Below, one piece after another: positions 1-6,605 of a DNA stretch of 19,582 nt. The translations under genes were made by a program, and so were the position numbers. A model generated the notes under the pieces. That model was not told where the DNA came from, made no database searches, and was given only the letters and a program-made list of their open reading frames with translations. Positions within the stretch are counted from its first letter, which is position 1. Every line of letters begins with the position of its first letter. This stretch comes from CALZKI01 sp964567585 (GTDB lineage: Bacteria; Bacillota; Clostridia; Lachnospirales; Lachnospiraceae): NCBI GenBank assembly GCA_964567585.1, contig CAZMND010000034.1, positions 1 to 19,582 of the forward strand, given 5' to 3'.

Positions 1-462
1 GATACACCTCAGAACTTATACGAAAAACCAGCTAACTTATTCGTAGCAGGTTTCATGGGTTCACCACAGATGAACTTCCTTGATGCAGTTGTTGAAGTAA
101 ATGGTGAAGAAGCAAGCCTTCTTGTTGCTGGTACAGCTATTCCATTACCACCTGCAAAAGCTAAAAAACTTATCGATGGCGGCTATGCTGGAAAAACTGT
201 TACATTTGGTATCCGTCCTGAAGACGTTTACGATTCAGAAATGTTTATCGAAACAGCAAAAGCTTCATTCGAATCTACAATCAAAGTTTACGAATTACTT
301 GGTGCTGAAGTTTACTTATACTTTGACTTGGCTGAATTCCCAATTACAGCCAGAGTTGATTCTCGTACAACAGCTAGACCTGGTGATACAGTTAAATTTG
401 CGTTTGATGTTGAAAAAATTCATATCTTCGATAAAGAAACAGAACAGACTATCACAAACTAG
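1..462 (+). CDS. ugpC: Sugar ABC transporter ATP-binding protein, MsmX/UgpC type (C-terminal part only)
   Basis: This is the 3' end of a gene that begins before the window; the frame is open from base 1 to the TAG at 460-462. The visible 153 residues begin DTPQNLYEKPANLFVAGFMG, the stretch that follows the nucleotide-binding domain in MalK/MsmX/UgpC-type ATPases, where NLFVAGF(I/M)GSP is typical. The rest is the C-terminal OB-fold/TOBE regulatory region, including the family-typical VTFGIRPEDV. Walker A, signature and Walker B motifs lie outside the window. Members energise carbohydrate importers from the cytoplasmic face, and in Firmicutes one ATPase often serves several permeases. A strong terminator follows, so this is the last gene of its transcript. 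Codon choice is strongly biased (ACA, GTT, GAA, CTT), as in a highly expressed gene. The family call is firm; the substrate cannot be told. Confidence 0.9.
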   Translation, partial: DTPQNLYEKPANLFVAGFMGSPQMNFLDAVVEVNGEEASLLVAGTAIPLPPAKAKKLIDGGYAGKTVTFGIRPEDVYDSEMFIETAKASFESTIKVYELLGAEVYLYFDLAEFPITARVDSRTTARPGDTVKFAFDVEKIHIFDKETEQTITN

Positions 463-480
463 TTTGTATCACAACCTCTG

Positions 481-512
481 TGGGAGGGCTCAAATGAGCC
501 TTCCCATTTTTT
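481..512 (+). terminator. Rho-independent terminator after the ABC ATPase gene
   Basis: The arm GGGAGGGCTC (482-491) pairs with GAGCCTTCCC (496-505) with one G-U wobble, around an AAAT loop. A further T-A pair lies at 481/506, and a run of T follows at 507-512. It starts about 20 bases after the stop codon. Confidence 0.9.
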
Positions 513-555
513 ATAGAATTATACGGTTGAAATTATATCTAAAATTAAAAAAATG

Positions 556-564
556 TGTTACAAT
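556..564 (+). promoter_or_regulatory. Extended -10 promoter of the CdaR-like regulator
   Basis: TGTTACAAT fits an extended -10 element (TGn followed by TACAAT, five of six consensus bases). It lies 33 bases before the ATG at 598. No good -35 box sits 16-18 bases upstream; a TTGAAA at 527-532 is too far away (26 bases). Extended -10 promoters can work with a poor -35 box. Confidence 0.5.
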
Positions 565-597
565 GAGGTCTGTGGGGAAGCAGAAAGGATATAGATT

Positions 598-1689
598 ATG
601 GTTTCTAATCAAATAATTCAGAAAAGTATGACTGAACTTAAAAATATTACGGGGGTTGAATTCTGTGTATTGGATACAACGGGACAGTATATTTTTGGAG
701 ATCAGGAGTTGTGTCCGGTGGATATGGATGTTATCAGGGATTTCGTGAATTCGGAAGCGGATAGTCAGGCGATAGGGAATGTGAGATTTTTGAAAACCGG
801 CAGTGATGAGGAAGGAATGTACATTGTTGTTACTTTAGACAATGAAAATGCCTATATGGTGGGAAAAATTGCGGTTTCTCAGCTTAGGCAACTGAATGAT
901 GCCTATCAGGATAAAATGGATAAAAACAGTTTTTACCAGAATTTAATTTTGGATAATATGTTGCTTGTAGACATCCACAATAAGGCGAAAAGACTGCATT
1001 TGGAATGCAGCAAAAAGAGAGTTGTTTTCCTTGTGGAAGTTGATAGTAGTGATGCCACTACCGATAATATGGCATTGGAACTTTTAAAGGGAATGTATTC
1101 AGGTTTGTCAGGAGACCACGTAACAACGGTAGATGAGAAAAATATGATTCTGATAAAAATGCTCGGTGATGAAAATGTTACTGAACAATGTGAATCTGTG
1201 GCTCATACAATTGTTGATATGATGAATGCAGAAATTATGCAGAATGTACATGTTTCATATGGTAATGTTGTATCGGAAATGAAAGATGTATCGAAATCCT
1301 ATAAAGAGGCAAAAATGGCATTGGATGTAGGCAAGATTTTTTACAGTGATAAGGACATTGTTTCTTATGCAACACTGGGCATCGGAAGACTTATATACCA
1401 GTTACCTGTAAATCTGTGTAAAATGTTTATCTATGAAATTTTTGGAGAAAAGATTCCTGAGGAATTGGATGAAGAAACATTATCAACATTAGAAAAGTTC
1501 TTTGACAACAATTTGAATGTATCGGAAACTTCAAGACAGTTGTTTTTACATAGAAATACTCTCGTATACCGAATTGAAAAACTTCAGAAGGTTACGGGGC
1601 TGGATGTAAGAAATTTTGATGATGCTATGACCTTAAAGATCGCACTTATGGTTGTGAATTATATTGAATATTTGGAAAAATCAGATTAG
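598..1689 (+). CDS. CdaR/PucR-family transcriptional regulator
   Basis: The 363-residue protein ends in a PucR/CdaR-type helix-turn-helix: residues 307-330 read NVSETSRQLFLHRNTLVYRI and onward. The RNTLxYRIEKLxxxTGLD core, followed by a helix with DAMTLKIAL, is diagnostic of this family. The N-terminal ~130 residues look like a small-molecule sensing domain (VEFCVLDTTGQYIFGD; AYMVGKIAVSQLRQL). The middle, about 140-290, fits the GGDEF-like CdaR domain, as in SYKEAKMALDVG. The ATG at 598 has AAAGGA at 584-589, eight bases away. The gene lies just after a sugar ABC ATPase gene but behind a terminator and its own promoter. I have the impression this pairing recurs in Lachnospiraceae, which would suggest control of carbohydrate uptake; the inducer and targets are unknown. 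A terminator hairpin follows the stop codon. Confidence 0.85.
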   Translation: MVSNQIIQKSMTELKNITGVEFCVLDTTGQYIFGDQELCPVDMDVIRDFVNSEADSQAIGNVRFLKTGSDEEGMYIVVTLDNENAYMVGKIAVSQLRQLNDAYQDKMDKNSFYQNLILDNMLLVDIHNKAKRLHLECSKKRVVFLVEVDSSDATTDNMALELLKGMYSGLSGDHVTTVDEKNMILIKMLGDENVTEQCESVAHTIVDMMNAEIMQNVHVSYGNVVSEMKDVSKSYKEAKMALDVGKIFYSDKDIVSYATLGIGRLIYQLPVNLCKMFIYEIFGEKIPEELDEETLSTLEKFFDNNLNVSETSRQLFLHRNTLVYRIEKLQKVTGLDVRNFDDAMTLKIALMVVNYIEYLEKSD

Positions 1690-1698
1690 TCATAAAGT

Positions 1699-1740
1699 AA
1701 TCTCTCCCGGAATATAATGTTCTAAGGGAGAGATTTTTTT
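1699..1740 (+). terminator. Terminator hairpin overlapping the next gene's ribosome binding site
   Basis: AATCTCTCCC (1699-1708) pairs perfectly with GGGAGAGATT (1726-1735), followed by T up to 1740. The ATG of the next gene is the very next base (1741), and the 3' arm AGGGAGAG (1725-1732) is that gene's only Shine-Dalgarno sequence. The 17-base interior (1709-1725) contains TATAAT at 1713-1718. The hairpin should stop read-through from the regulator gene and also mask the ribosome binding site on any RNA that passes it. Confidence 0.8.
1713..1718 (+). promoter_or_regulatory. Possible -10 box inside the terminator loop
   Basis: TATAAT is a perfect -10 hexamer. Only weak -35 candidates exist, for example CATAAA at 1691-1696 with a 16-base spacer. 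If used, transcription would start near 1725, leaving a leader of about 16 bases that begins with the Shine-Dalgarno sequence and lacks the hairpin's 5' arm. This is sequence pattern only. Confidence 0.35.
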
Positions 1741-2541
1741 ATGTATGACAGAAAAATAATATATTTTCATCGTTACGAAGGAGAAGTGGACAAAGGTAAT
1801 GTAGGATATTTGAAGCGGGAAATATATAACGGAATCTGTACGTTTACGGTGATGCTCATGAATATGCCGCCTAATTATGAGGCGGAAACTTCTCTTGTGG
1901 TTTTTCCTGTGGGACATACTCTCTGTAAAGTGCACATAGGTGACGGGAAAGGCCAGGGGCTTGCGATATGCGAGGAAAGACAACTGGAAAAAGCAGGTGT
2001 TTTTCTGCGAGAGATCACAAAATATGAAATACGTGTGTCCCCGGAAATTGTAATCAGAGGTGAAATGGTGCTGCCTAAAAAAGCGAGAGAGGAGGTAAAA
2101 CCTGTTGAGCGAAGGGAGGTGTTTTCCGGACCGGAACCTGAAGAGAAGGTGGATATTCCGGAAGTTGCACCATATGAAAGAACGAAAGAAATATACAAAA
2201 ATAAATGGGAACAGCTTTCTGATGGAAAAAAGAAAGTGAATTTAATGGGGAAGGAAAGCGATTATATTGAAATTACCCCGAGTGATATGATTGCTCTAAG
2301 TAATCCCTATCACAGTCTGGTAAATAATGCGTTTTTGCTTCATGGATACTATAATTACAACCATTTAATTTTGGGCCCTGCGAAAGGGCATAAGAGTACC
2401 TTTTTTATAGGAGTGCCGGGCAATTTTTATAAGCAGGAGGTAAATGCGGCGAGGATGTTTGGATTTGAGTACTTTGAAAATGGAGGCAACAAGGTTGAAG
2501 TGGGCGATTTTGGTTATTATATGAAAAAAGTCAAATTATAG
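1741..2541 (+). CDS. Uncharacterised protein, probably DUF6128-like
   Basis: The product is 266 residues with no signal peptide or membrane segment, so it is probably cytoplasmic. The N-terminal ~115 residues look beta-rich (GNVGYLKREIYNGICTFTV, then SLVVFPVGHTLCKVHIGDG). A charged, proline- and glutamate-rich linker spans about 120-170. The C-terminal domain (about 175-266) carries FLLHGYYNYNHLILGP and FFIGVPGNFYKQEVNAARMF. From memory, that C-terminal pattern matches proteins labelled DUF6128 in Lachnospiraceae; I could not check this. The ATG at 1741 is chosen because AGGGAGAG (1725-1732) is eight bases upstream and the N-terminus looks complete. The gene sits between a regulator and a transporter operon, and its ribosome binding site lies inside a terminator hairpin. 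No function is proposed. Confidence 0.75.
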   Translation: MYDRKIIYFHRYEGEVDKGNVGYLKREIYNGICTFTVMLMNMPPNYEAETSLVVFPVGHTLCKVHIGDGKGQGLAICEERQLEKAGVFLREITKYEIRVSPEIVIRGEMVLPKKAREEVKPVERREVFSGPEPEEKVDIPEVAPYERTKEIYKNKWEQLSDGKKKVNLMGKESDYIEITPSDMIALSNPYHSLVNNAFLLHGYYNYNHLILGPAKGHKSTFFIGVPGNFYKQEVNAARMFGFEYFENGGNKVEVGDFGYYMKKVKL

Positions 2542-2554
2542 GATTCTTCTATAA

Positions 2555-2584
2555 TTGAATCTGTACTATGGGGTATGGTATAAT
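2555..2584 (+). promoter_or_regulatory. Strong sigma-A-type promoter of the DUF5058/M20 operon
   Basis: A -35 box TTGAAT (2555-2560) and a perfect -10 box TATAAT (2579-2584) are separated by 18 bases. The -10 box is extended by TGG (2576-2578). The leader to the ATG at 2613 is about 20 bases, too short for a riboswitch. Confidence 0.8.
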
Positions 2585-2612
2585 AGCCCTAAACGAATGA
2601 GGAGGATTCATT

Positions 2613-3335
2613 ATGAACTTTAGTGTGAACAGTTCTTTTTTGTACATAATAGCCATTGGCGTTATTATTTTTGTTTTGGCGCAGTCAGTGTTTTTTCTTG
2701 TGCGTGCCTATAAACGTGGAAAAGAACTTGGAATGGATAAGAAAAAATTAAACAAGACAATTTTGTCGACTATGGTGTTTACAATAGCTCCGGCAGTATC
2801 GATTCTGCTGGGTGTTGTGACCTTGTCGAAGTTTTTGGGAATTCCGCTTCCGTGGATCCGTATGAGTGTTATCGGGGCAATTACATATGAATTGCCGGCT
2901 GCGACAAGTACAGCCAATGCACTTGGAATTTCATTGTCGGAAACTATTACAGACCCTAAGACATACTCTGCTATTGCCTGGGTTATGACTCTCGGAATTA
3001 TGCCAAGTATCATTTTGCCGCCGATTTTAATGAAGAAGATTCAAGGTGGTATGGTGAAACTGAAAAACAAGGACAGTAAGTGGGGCGATATCTTTATGAC
3101 ATCGTTGTTCCTTGGGATGATTTCCGCATTTCTTGGTATGGTTTTTGCGGATATCAGAAGCGGGCTTGCGGGCTTTATTCCGTTGTTTGTCTTGCTGTTT
3201 TCAGCCGTTCTTATGGCTGTATGTGGTCTCTTAATCAAAAAATGTAATATGAAATGGCTGGAAACTTATGCACTGTCTATCAGTATGATTGGTGCAATGA
3301 TATTTGCTGTAATTATTACACCATTGATAGTTTAG
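2613..3335 (+). CDS. DUF5058-family polytopic membrane protein
   Basis: The 240-residue protein has six or seven likely membrane segments, near residues 7-30, 49-75, 80-94, 117-140, 158-178, 184-206 and 214-239. Charged loops (KRGKELGMDKKKLNK; KLKNKDSKWGD) lie between some of them. I recognise it as DUF5058, an uncharacterised inner-membrane family, from its overall pattern and from SVIGAITYELPAATSTANALG. The start is supported by GAGGAGG (2599-2605), seven bases before the ATG. It heads an operon: the next gene starts 10 bases after its stop codon and encodes another small membrane protein, followed by an M20 peptidase. The ITYELP segment resembles ITYTPM in the partner (VI, ITY, P and T align), so the two may be related subunits of one transporter. 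Transport is inference from context. Confidence 0.75.
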   Translation: MNFSVNSSFLYIIAIGVIIFVLAQSVFFLVRAYKRGKELGMDKKKLNKTILSTMVFTIAPAVSILLGVVTLSKFLGIPLPWIRMSVIGAITYELPAATSTANALGISLSETITDPKTYSAIAWVMTLGIMPSIILPPILMKKIQGGMVKLKNKDSKWGDIFMTSLFLGMISAFLGMVFADIRSGLAGFIPLFVLLFSAVLMAVCGLLIKKCNMKWLETYALSISMIGAMIFAVIITPLIV

Positions 3336-3345
3336 GAGGCGCATT

Positions 3346-3999
3346 ATGAGTACATATATGAAAAATACCGATAAATACGGAAAAATCTGGATATGGACAG
3401 CTGTTGTTGTGATTTTATTTGTGCCGATTGCGATTTGTTTATATTACAATGCATGGCCGGAAGCAACGGCGGTTTTGAAAGGACTGTTAGGCGTTGCACC
3501 AATTTATTGGACCGTTGGTGTGATTGAAGTTATTACATATACACCGATGCTTGGAACGGGTGGAACGTATCTTGCGTTTGTTACGGGGAATCTGACAAGT
3601 ATTAAAGCTCCAAGTGCTTTAAATGCGATGGAAAATGCGGATGTAAAACCGGGCTCGGAAGAAGGAGAAGTGATTTCTACGATTGCGATTGCCACCAGCT
3701 CTATTGTGACAACTCTTGTAATTGTGGTTGGTGTTGTGGCATTATCGGCACTTGCACCGATTTTGGACTCGCCTACCTTAAAGCCGGCATTTGACAATAT
3801 TTTACCGGCATTGTTCGGCGGTTTGGCAGTTGTTTATGTAAGTAAGAATTGGAAGCTGGCGATTACACCGCTTATCTTTATGGTGGTACTTTTCTTGTTG
3901 GTACCGTCTCTTGCAGGTTCTGTAGGCGTTTTGGTTCCTGTAGGCGTTTTAATAGCCTTAGGAGCAGCCCGCATTATGTACAAGAAAGGATGGGTGTAG
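3346..3999 (+). CDS. Small polytopic membrane protein, partner of DUF5058
   Basis: The 217-residue protein has about six hydrophobic segments (14-34, 41-66, 110-138, 150-166 and two within 171-212). A conserved-looking stretch at about 55-100 reads VIEVITYTPMLGTGGTYLAF, then GNLTSIKAPSALNAM, and resembles a pore or re-entrant region. The start has AGGAGG at 3334-3339, overlapping the upstream stop codon. The next gene starts one base after this stop, so the three genes are surely co-translated. I recall relatives carrying the name 'small-conductance mechanosensitive channel' in databases. I see no MscS hallmarks (no Ala/Gly-rich pore helix, no cytoplasmic beta domain), so I would not use that name. 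A transporter subunit is the best guess. Certainty is high that it is a membrane protein and low on role. Confidence 0.7.
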   Translation: MSTYMKNTDKYGKIWIWTAVVVILFVPIAICLYYNAWPEATAVLKGLLGVAPIYWTVGVIEVITYTPMLGTGGTYLAFVTGNLTSIKAPSALNAMENADVKPGSEEGEVISTIAIATSSIVTTLVIVVGVVALSALAPILDSPTLKPAFDNILPALFGGLAVVYVSKNWKLAITPLIFMVVLFLLVPSLAGSVGVLVPVGVLIALGAARIMYKKGWV

Positions 4000-4000
4000 G

Positions 4001-5434
4001 ATGATCGGCTGGATAATTCTTGGATTAATTATTGTATTTGTTGTGATAATAGTAGAAAGAACTCTCTTGTTTATACCGGAGAAAAGAGAAAAACTGGAAG
4101 CGGAGGAAATCGCTCTTAACGAAGATAAAATTATCAAAGATATGGTAGCGATGATTCGCTGTAAAACTGTTTCAAACCGTGATGCAAGTCTTGTGGACTG
4201 GGCGGAATATGAGAAATTTGAAGCGGAAATCAGAATGCGTTTTCCGAAACTTTATGAAACGGCTGAATTTGAAAAAGTAGGAAAAACAGGCTTGCTTTTT
4301 AGAATTAAAGGTCAGTCAAGTGCCTCACCATCTGTTTGTATGGCACATTATGATGTAGTACCTGTGGAGGAAGAAGGCTGGAGCAAGCCTGCTTTTGAAG
4401 GAATTATAGAAGATAATGTAATCTGGGGCCGTGGAACCTTGGATACAAAAGGTACTTTGTGTGGTGTTTTGGAAGCAACCGAAAAGCTTTTGGAAGAAGG
4501 ATATGAACCGAAAAATGACTTATATCTTGCATTTTCCGGTGAAGAAGAGATTGATGGTGACAGTTGTAAAGAAATTGTTGCATATCTTGAAGGGCATGGC
4601 GTCAAACCGGCCATTGTATTGGATGAAGGCGGTGCCGTGGTTGAGAAAGTATTTCCGGGTGTTGATAAGGAATGTGCTCTCATTGGTATTGCAGAAAAAG
4701 GCAGTGTCAGTGTAGATTTTACTTTGGAAAGTAATGGTGGACATGCATCTACACCACCTGTCAAGACGGTTATGGGACAGCTTAGTCGTGCGGTAGTAAA
4801 CATTGAAAAACATCCGTTTAAGCGTCAAATGACAAAGCCGGTTCAGGATATGTTTGACATTCTCGGTAGGGAATCTACTTTTTTATATCGTATGATTTTT
4901 GCAAATATGTGGTGCTTTGCGCCGGTGCTTGATTTGTACTGCAGAATTTCAGGCGGTGAAATTAATGCACTTATGCGTACAACTGTGGCAGTAACAAAAA
5001 TGGAAGGCAGTAAAGCGTACAATGTTATGCCGCCAAAGGGCAGTATGGGTCTTAATATGCGTCTTTTGGGGGACGATACTGTGGACTCTGCCATGGCTTA
5101 CTTGAAAAAAGTGGTTAAAAATGACAAGATTAATGCCTCGGTAGTAAGCGGTATGAATCCGTCGATTGTTTCAGATACAAGTTGTATGGAATATACCAAA
5201 TTGAAAGAAGCCATCGCAATGACATGGCCGGATGCGATTGTATCTCCTTATTTGATGATGGCTTGTAGCGATTCCAGACATTATTGCAGAATTACGGACA
5301 GAGTATACCGTTTTTCAGCAATGAAACTTTCAAAAGAAGAACGTGGAATGATTCATGGAAACGACGAAAGAATTCCGATTCCGACATTGATTAAAACTGT
5401 TGAATTTTATGTGAGATTTTTAAAGATGTTATAA
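4001..5434 (+). CDS. Membrane-anchored M20-family metallopeptidase
   Basis: The 477-residue protein starts with one hydrophobic anchor (residues 2-26, then positively charged), followed by an M20 zinc-hydrolase domain. Expected ligands are present: His116 and Asp118 in AHYDVVP, Asp148 in GRGTLDTKG, the EEE at 181-183 (catalytic Glu plus metal Glu), Asp208 in VLDEGG, and a final His452 in MIHGNDE. The lid/dimer domain His248 is in GGHAST. CSDSRHY upstream of the last ligand resembles the substrate-carboxylate arginine region of the CPS1/PM20D1 branch, whose members cleave peptides or N-acyl amino acids. All catalytic residues look intact. The gene starts one base after the preceding membrane-protein gene. 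The anchor and the two membrane proteins suggest that uptake and hydrolysis of a peptide or acyl-amino acid are coupled. Which side of the membrane the active site faces is unclear. Confidence 0.85.
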   Translation: MIGWIILGLIIVFVVIIVERTLLFIPEKREKLEAEEIALNEDKIIKDMVAMIRCKTVSNRDASLVDWAEYEKFEAEIRMRFPKLYETAEFEKVGKTGLLFRIKGQSSASPSVCMAHYDVVPVEEEGWSKPAFEGIIEDNVIWGRGTLDTKGTLCGVLEATEKLLEEGYEPKNDLYLAFSGEEEIDGDSCKEIVAYLEGHGVKPAIVLDEGGAVVEKVFPGVDKECALIGIAEKGSVSVDFTLESNGGHASTPPVKTVMGQLSRAVVNIEKHPFKRQMTKPVQDMFDILGRESTFLYRMIFANMWCFAPVLDLYCRISGGEINALMRTTVAVTKMEGSKAYNVMPPKGSMGLNMRLLGDDTVDSAMAYLKKVVKNDKINASVVSGMNPSIVSDTSCMEYTKLKEAIAMTWPDAIVSPYLMMACSDSRHYCRITDRVYRFSAMKLSKEERGMIHGNDERIPIPTLIKTVEFYVRFLKML

Positions 5435-5442
5435 GGGAAAAT

Positions 5443-6369
5443 ATGGGAAAGAAAAAGATTAAATTACTGAATGGATTATTGAATATTGTGATACTTGCTG
5501 CTTGGGTTATGTTTATATGGCAGGGAGTAGAATTATTGGGAGAATGGAGCCTTTCATGGGACAAGGAAATGCTGGGAAGTTTGGAAGAGTACTATGAGTT
5601 TGAGCCTAATGATACGATTTCAACTGAAGCACGTAAAAGATTTGAAGCTTATACGAATGATGAAATTTATGAAGTAAAAGCCCGGGTTTATACAGAGTAT
5701 TTGACAAAATGGGCAAATGAGACGGGTATAAAGATTCTTCGATTGGAACCCTATACTTTATATGAACATGATACAACGGAGGTGCTTTCTTATCTGAATT
5801 CGGCATCGTACGATATGGAATGGGAAGATTTCACCCTGCCTTTGAAGGAGGGGCGCTGGTTTCAGGATAATAAAGACGAAGTTATTTGTATATCAGGTTT
5901 TACCTACAATGTGGGCGATGTGATTATATTGAAGGACAAAAACGGTCAGGCGTTTGAGGCGGAAGTAGTAGGGAAAACAAAGTATCCGTATATTGTACAT
6001 AACAATATGGGATTGGCCGGAAACCTGGGAGCAGTAACGGATGACTGTATCAGTTTATCAAATGTATTTTTATTGAATCCTGAAAGTGAGCATAATGAAA
6101 AAACAGATTTGATCAATTATGGAACAACGCTTCTTAAAATAGAAAGTGGTATTTTGAGGGATGAAATTACAAACCTGGGCACCTGTACGAAAATATCTCA
6201 CGAACTTATATATCAAACACCGGATTATCTTAGTCATCTGATTACTATAGGTGTGTTTTTTGTAGTGTATATTATCTGTATAATTTTAAAAAGGGTTTTG
6301 AAAAAACAACTAAAAATGCTCAATTATTCAGTTGTTATTCTTAAGAAACAGCCAATCGATATGTTTTGA
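5443..6369 (+). CDS. Uncharacterised membrane protein with FtsX/MacB-like extracytoplasmic region
   Basis: The 308-residue protein has one N-terminal membrane segment (about 9-30), a ~230-residue acidic extracytoplasmic region and a C-terminal membrane segment (about 265-284) followed by a lysine-rich tail. Within the outer region, residues 130-182 contain LKEGRWF, then VGDVIILKDKNGQAFEAEVV. This resembles the MacB periplasmic core domain of FtsX-type permeases, where 'G.WF...' precedes 'vGD.i.l..g..f.vvGi'. However, only one C-terminal segment follows instead of the usual three, so it is not a complete permease. The ATG lies eight bases after the peptidase stop codon, with AAGGGA at 5433-5438, so it is likely the last gene of that operon. 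It converges with the SRP RNA gene. No plus-strand terminator was found after it. Function unknown. Confidence 0.7.
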   Translation: MGKKKIKLLNGLLNIVILAAWVMFIWQGVELLGEWSLSWDKEMLGSLEEYYEFEPNDTISTEARKRFEAYTNDEIYEVKARVYTEYLTKWANETGIKILRLEPYTLYEHDTTEVLSYLNSASYDMEWEDFTLPLKEGRWFQDNKDEVICISGFTYNVGDVIILKDKNGQAFEAEVVGKTKYPYIVHNNMGLAGNLGAVTDDCISLSNVFLLNPESEHNEKTDLINYGTTLLKIESGILRDEITNLGTCTKISHELIYQTPDYLSHLITIGVFFVVYIICIILKRVLKKQLKMLNYSVVILKKQPIDMF

Positions 6370-6375
6370 TGGAAA

Positions 6376-6569
6376 TAAAAAAAGCCTTGGGCGGCACCTA
6401 CGCACGTTACCAAAGCAGTTGACTGATTCAGGCACCCTTACGGCACATGAAAGATTCCACTTAGTGCTGCTACATTCCTGTCCTGACACGGTTCGCGGAT
6501 TTCCATTGCGTAAGACCCAAACTTCATTGCCACTTACTTTGGGCGGCTACGTAGGCCAAAACCCTCAGC
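6376..6569 (-). ncRNA. ffs: Signal recognition particle RNA
   Basis: Read on the minus strand, 6464-6489 contains GTGTCAGGACAGGAATGTAG followed by CAGCAC. This is the apical domain IV of SRP RNA: the conserved CAGG and AGCAG internal-loop strands flank a GGAA tetraloop. Further minus-strand pieces, GTCTTACGCAATGGAAA before it and AAGTGGAATC and GTGCCGTAAGGGTGCCTG after it, closely follow the Bacillus SRP RNA as I remember it. The RNA binds Ffh and targets membrane and secreted proteins to the translocon. A start near 6569 follows from the promoter at 6577-6605, and the 3' end from a GC-rich end and seven T (6377-6383). Those ends give about 195 nt, shorter than the ~270 nt Bacillus RNA but longer than the ~110 nt E. 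coli RNA, so the Alu part may be reduced or differently folded. The tadA-SRP RNA order is the same as in Bacillus. Confidence 0.88.
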
Positions 6570-6576
6570 AAGTGAC

Positions 6577-6605
6577 AGTATACAGTGTTTTTTGTTTCTT
6601 GTCAA
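6577..6605 (-). promoter_or_regulatory. SRP RNA promoter
   Basis: On the minus strand a perfect TTGACA (6600-6605) and a TATACT (6577-6582) are separated by exactly 17 bases, a near-consensus housekeeping promoter as expected for a stable RNA. The TGA inside TTGACA is the stop codon of tadA. Confidence 0.88.

Noticed and set aside
101..616. Open frame of 171 codons overlapping the ABC ATPase end and the terminator
   Set aside because: It runs through the ATPase gene in another frame and across a terminator, and its product is a low-complexity Leu/Gln/Lys string with no family features.
4348..5094. Several minus-strand open frames opposite the M20 peptidase
   Set aside because: The peptidase frame carries all metal ligands; the reverse frames show no domain features.
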